From contig JACRCK010000337.1 in NCBI GenBank assembly GCA_016219065.1, positions 1 to 37,871 on the forward strand: a stretch of DNA of 37,871 nt. The letters are read 5' to 3'. Origin of the DNA: Deltaproteobacteria bacterium (GTDB taxonomy: Bacteria > Desulfobacterota > RBG-13-43-22). Position numbers and translations under genes: made by a program. The notes beneath the pieces are model-generated. The model saw nothing but the letters and a program-made list of their open reading frames with translations. It searched no databases and had not been told where the DNA came from. Shown here one piece after another: positions 37,389 to 37,871 of this stretch. The first letter of the stretch is position 1, and every line of letters begins with the position of its first letter.

Positions 37389-37871
37389 TCAGGAAGGATC
37401 CGCCGGGGATTTTTCCGAAGCTTCCCGGCAGAGGGCCGCAGCCCACAACGCTTTGGTCCGGCCGGATATTTTTTTACCGGTCTGTTTCGCGGCGCTGAGA
37501 CCGGCTTTTTTGGAGGCCTCCCACATGGCCAGGGAAACCCGTTTGGACGAATCGTAGATGACCGATCCCAGCAGGGCGGCCGCTTCGGCGGTGGCTTTTT
37601 TCCGGGTGGTCCGGCGATCCGGCAGCGACAGGGCCCCGCAATAGTTCCGGGTGATGATCCCTACCCGCAGGGTTAAAAAGGCACTGGCGGCGCCGTCGAT
37701 CAATGAGTTGGTGATGACCTGGGCGATAACGCTCAGACCGGGAACGACGCCGGTCACCGATCCGCCTAAAACCGAGGCGGCGATGGGCTCCAACTGCTCG
37801 GCGAGATCCAGATCGTCCAGTTCGCTGACCAGGAAGACGGTGGCGGCAATGTTGGTATAGAGAAAGGCCAG
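37389..37871 (-). CDS. DUF697 (YcjF-like) protein, N-terminus cut by window edge
   Basis: The frame is open to the right edge, so the protein begins outside the window. The visible 160 residues read YTNIAATVFLVSELDDLDLA near the edge, then EPIAASVLGGSVTGVVPGLS, and GAASAFLTLRVGIITRNYCG, the DUF697 signature with two hydrophobic stretches. A basic tail (DRRTTRKKATAEAAALL onward) ends the protein. DUF697 is often linked to a GTPase domain, which would lie beyond the edge. TTG 37793 is in frame but not a likely start. Confidence 0.8.
   Translation of the reverse strand: MAFLYTNIAATVFLVSELDDLDLAEQLEPIAASVLGGSVTGVVPGLSVIAQVITNSLIDGAASAFLTLRVGIITRNYCGALSLPDRRTTRKKATAEAAALLGSVIYDSSKRVSLAMWEASKKAGLSAAKQTGKKISGRTKALWAAALCREASEKSPADPS

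Noticed and set aside
1-37871. tRNA or rRNA genes
   Set aside because: No cloverleaf-like segments with T-loop sequence or rRNA motifs were noticed in the gaps between genes. A tRNA scan would settle this.

Overview
The window is GC-rich, densely coding bacterial DNA and looks like a chromosomal contig from an anaerobic Desulfobacterota (former Deltaproteobacteria) lineage, probably uncultured. The evidence is gene content: hgcAB for mercury methylation, a reductive-dehalogenase-like corrinoid/Fe-S protein, two NDP-forming acyl-CoA synthetase/GNAT fusions, a molybdopterin oxidoreductase without a Tat signal, a desulforedoxin-like zinc knuckle, an MtaA/UroD-type methyltransferase, and SpoIIE/STAS/HATPase partner-switching genes. 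The exact lineage is inference.

Layout. 1-3383 (minus strand): a truncated alpha/beta hydrolase, a Cys-rich protein, a Ser/Thr kinase with a DUF1566 tail, and a metallophosphoesterase directly upstream of the kinase. 3660-6401: a GNAT-(acyl-CoA synthetase) fusion. 6481-11963: a substrate-binding protein overlapping a Cache-HAMP-SpoIIE phosphatase, then a degenerate anti-sigma-type HATPase fused to a GNAT-like protein, then a HisC-like aminotransferase. 12081-19843: a three-subunit xanthine-dehydrogenase-family molybdoenzyme, an MFS transporter, a stand-alone paralogue of the HATPase-fused GNAT, STAS and HATPase partner-switching proteins, and a PfkB kinase. 19927-21135: a SEC-C protein.

21158-25500 is a defence-like, lower-GC island. 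It holds a Phd/RelE toxin-antitoxin pair with a near-consensus promoter, coupled to a YggL-like ribosome-binding protein; a deletion derivative of a DUF1016 (YhcG) nuclease; an intact AEP-TOTE primase-helicase; and a scrambled AbiEi/AbiEii-like remnant. 25548-31304 holds hgcA, hgcB, an (acyl-CoA synthetase)-GNAT fusion with the opposite domain order to the first one, and a membrane-anchored reductive-dehalogenase-like protein. 31312-32012 is a PIN/Phd toxin-antitoxin pair on the minus strand. 32143-37871 holds a small Cys protein, an orphan TRAP DctP receptor, a molybdopterin oxidoreductase, an MtaA/UroD-like protein, an H1-like-tail/desulforedoxin fusion and a truncated DUF697 protein.

How the parts may work together. 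HgcA (corrinoid methyl carrier) and HgcB (ferredoxin) make methylmercury. The SpoIIE phosphatase, STAS and HATPase proteins form a partner-switching circuit, perhaps fed by the adjacent binding protein, and it flanks two related GNAT-like proteins; no sigma factor is visible. Several families of short intergenic repeats lie at gene junctions and contribute start or stop codons to neighbouring genes. The most speculative observation is an in-frame TGA, followed by a small AGGT-loop hairpin, in a plausible N-terminal extension of hgcA.
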